Part shown: positions 62,860 through 64,000 of the stretch, piece after piece
Layout of the letters: every line of letters begins with the position of its first letter
Numbering within the stretch: the first letter of the stretch is position 1
Assembly: GCF_048569485.1 (NCBI RefSeq)
Contig: NC_134356.1
Location: 95,728,604-95,792,603 of the forward strand
DNA: 64,000 nucleotides
Origin: Anomaloglossus baeobatrachus
Lineage: Eukaryota; Chordata; Amphibia; Anura; Aromobatidae
Direction of reading: 5' to 3'
Translations under genes and position numbers: made by a program
The notes under the pieces: model-generated
Told to the model about the DNA's origin: nothing
Database searches by the model: none
The model's input: only the letters and a program-made list of their open reading frames with translations

Positions 62860-64000
62860 CACTTAAGACCTTGTGCACACGCTGCATTTTTTTTTACGTG
62901 TTTTTTGATGCATATTTTTTTTCTTCAAAATCTGCATGCCTCTCCTGAAACCAGCAAAGTCTTTGATTTCTGAAGTGCTGTGCTAACGCTGCGGTTTTTT
63001 CTTGCAGATTTTGATTCAGCAAAAATCTGCAGCATGTCAATTATTGGTCCGGATTTGCAGTATTTACATATGTAACAATTTGTATCTATAAATGAGTTTG
63101 TTAATAAAAGTATGCCCTCTGACAAGTTAAGGGTTACTATGTTTTTGTGTTAGGAGCAATAAATGGGTTGTCCAATTTTGTGATGAAAATCTGCAGTCTT
63201 TCTATTTGATTGCAGACCTCTGAATTCTCACATTGCATGCTGTCAGGATTCTCTGATGCCGGCGCTGAGAGTGGGAGGTCATGAAACCGCAGGTATGTGA
63301 TTTACATACATGCAGTTCCGTGCCAAGTAGACATGCGTGGCCTCATGCAATACAAGTGAATTGAATGAGGCTAGACACGTCTAGTCGGAATGTGGCTGAA
63401 AGTATGCAAATCACATACATGCACTCACGTGACCGTCCACTCTTGCCACCGGCATGGGAGAATCCAAAAATGTGCAGTGCACAAGCTATGAGAATTCAGA
63501 ATTTTGCAGTTAACTAGGGTGACTGCTGACTTTCATCACAAACCTAGACAAGCCCTTTAATTATAAAATTAAGCAATGTAGCAAGCCCAATTTTAAAGGA
63601 GTTGTCCGACATAAACTCCCAAAAAATGTTTTAAACTAATCTGTGCTGTATTCTCATATAAAACACCCCTACATTGTTTTTTTTTTGTTTTCTAACTATT
63701 GTTCCTCTTGAATTATCACTTTATTCTCTGCAGCTCTTTGTTTACATTCAGCTCAACCAAACATCACCTCTTCCTGTGCCAAACCTCACAGTCAGAGCTG
63801 GCACCGCCCACTGCACACTCATTGGCTGTAAGTATTCTGCCCCAACACTGACCTCTCATCACTCTAGCAAAGATGGGTACATTACTACTGTATATTATAT
63901 GTGTGGTGGAGGTGAGGTGATTGTGCTGCACAGATGAGAGATCACTGCTCTGTATATCCAATCATTGGTAGTACAGAGCAGTGATCCTGCTTCTCTAATC
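62860..64000. other. TCF7 intron with repeat-like blocks, no exon recognised
   Basis: 62865-63060 ('cttgtgcacacgctgcattt', 'gcaaaaatctgcagcatgtc') has the style of the 'gtgcgcacactgc' MITEs. 63595-63660 ('aaaggagttgtccgacataa') resembles another amphibian repeat opening. No HMG-box coding exon of TCF7 was seen on the - strand. Confidence 0.35.

Noticed and set aside
57540-64000. HMG-box exons of TCF7
   Set aside because: I looked for the HMG-box sequence on the - strand and found nothing. The intron seems to run past the end of the window.

Overview
This is vertebrate genomic DNA, almost certainly from an anuran amphibian with a large, transposon-rich genome. Two host genes are visible. SKP1 (+ strand) is complete: a non-coding first exon ends at about 19523, five coding exons lie between 23524 and 29280, and they encode 163 residues. 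The last coding exon of TCF7 lies on the - strand at 57231-57531. The two genes converge, which is the SKP1/TCF7 arrangement known from other vertebrates. This conserved pairing supports naming the second gene TCF7 rather than another TCF/LEF paralogue. The assignment to frogs rests on the repeat families (TWA-target MITEs, BEL/Pao, DIRS, several Tc1 lineages, TTAA elements, 'gaaACGCGT' fold-back insertions) and is inference.

Layout. 1-19.2 kb: no host exon recognised. It holds three PIF/Harbinger-like MITEs (a fourth, at 17.5-18.1 kb, abuts a Tc1 relic), three Tc1 relics, a fold-back element, a hAT element carrying a 23-bp minisatellite nested in another MITE, a possible solo LTR, a six-unit ~385-bp tandem array and an old BEL fragment. 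19.0-29.3 kb: the SKP1 promoter, non-coding exon, long microsatellite-rich intron 1 and coding exons. Intron 5 contains a Tc1 element with a TTAA-type element inserted in it, followed by a local inversion of about 1.19 kb. 29.3-32 kb: SKP1 3' region with a 27-bp minisatellite and dispersed repeats. 32.3-43.2 kb: one BEL/Pao LTR retrotransposon on the - strand (LTRs about 3% diverged by eye), itself inserted in a MITE and carrying four nested DNA elements. 45.4-51.3 kb: a broken DIRS element with inverted termini and nested fold-back insertions. 52.4-54.0 kb: a nearly whole Tc1 element with paired ends and one apparent frame break. 54-56 kb: dispersed repeats and an L2/SINE-like tail. 56-57.5 kb: TCF7 3' region and last coding exon. 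57.5-64 kb: TCF7 intron with MITEs, a fold-back insertion flanked by 16-bp repeats, and simple repeats.

The host genes are ordinary: SKP1 is the cullin-RING ligase adaptor and TCF7 a Wnt-responsive transcription factor. The most interesting content is the nested transposon record, which can be ordered in time from target-site duplications. I found no evidence of a novel multi-gene system. All alignments were made by eye, and family names come from remembered consensus sequences.
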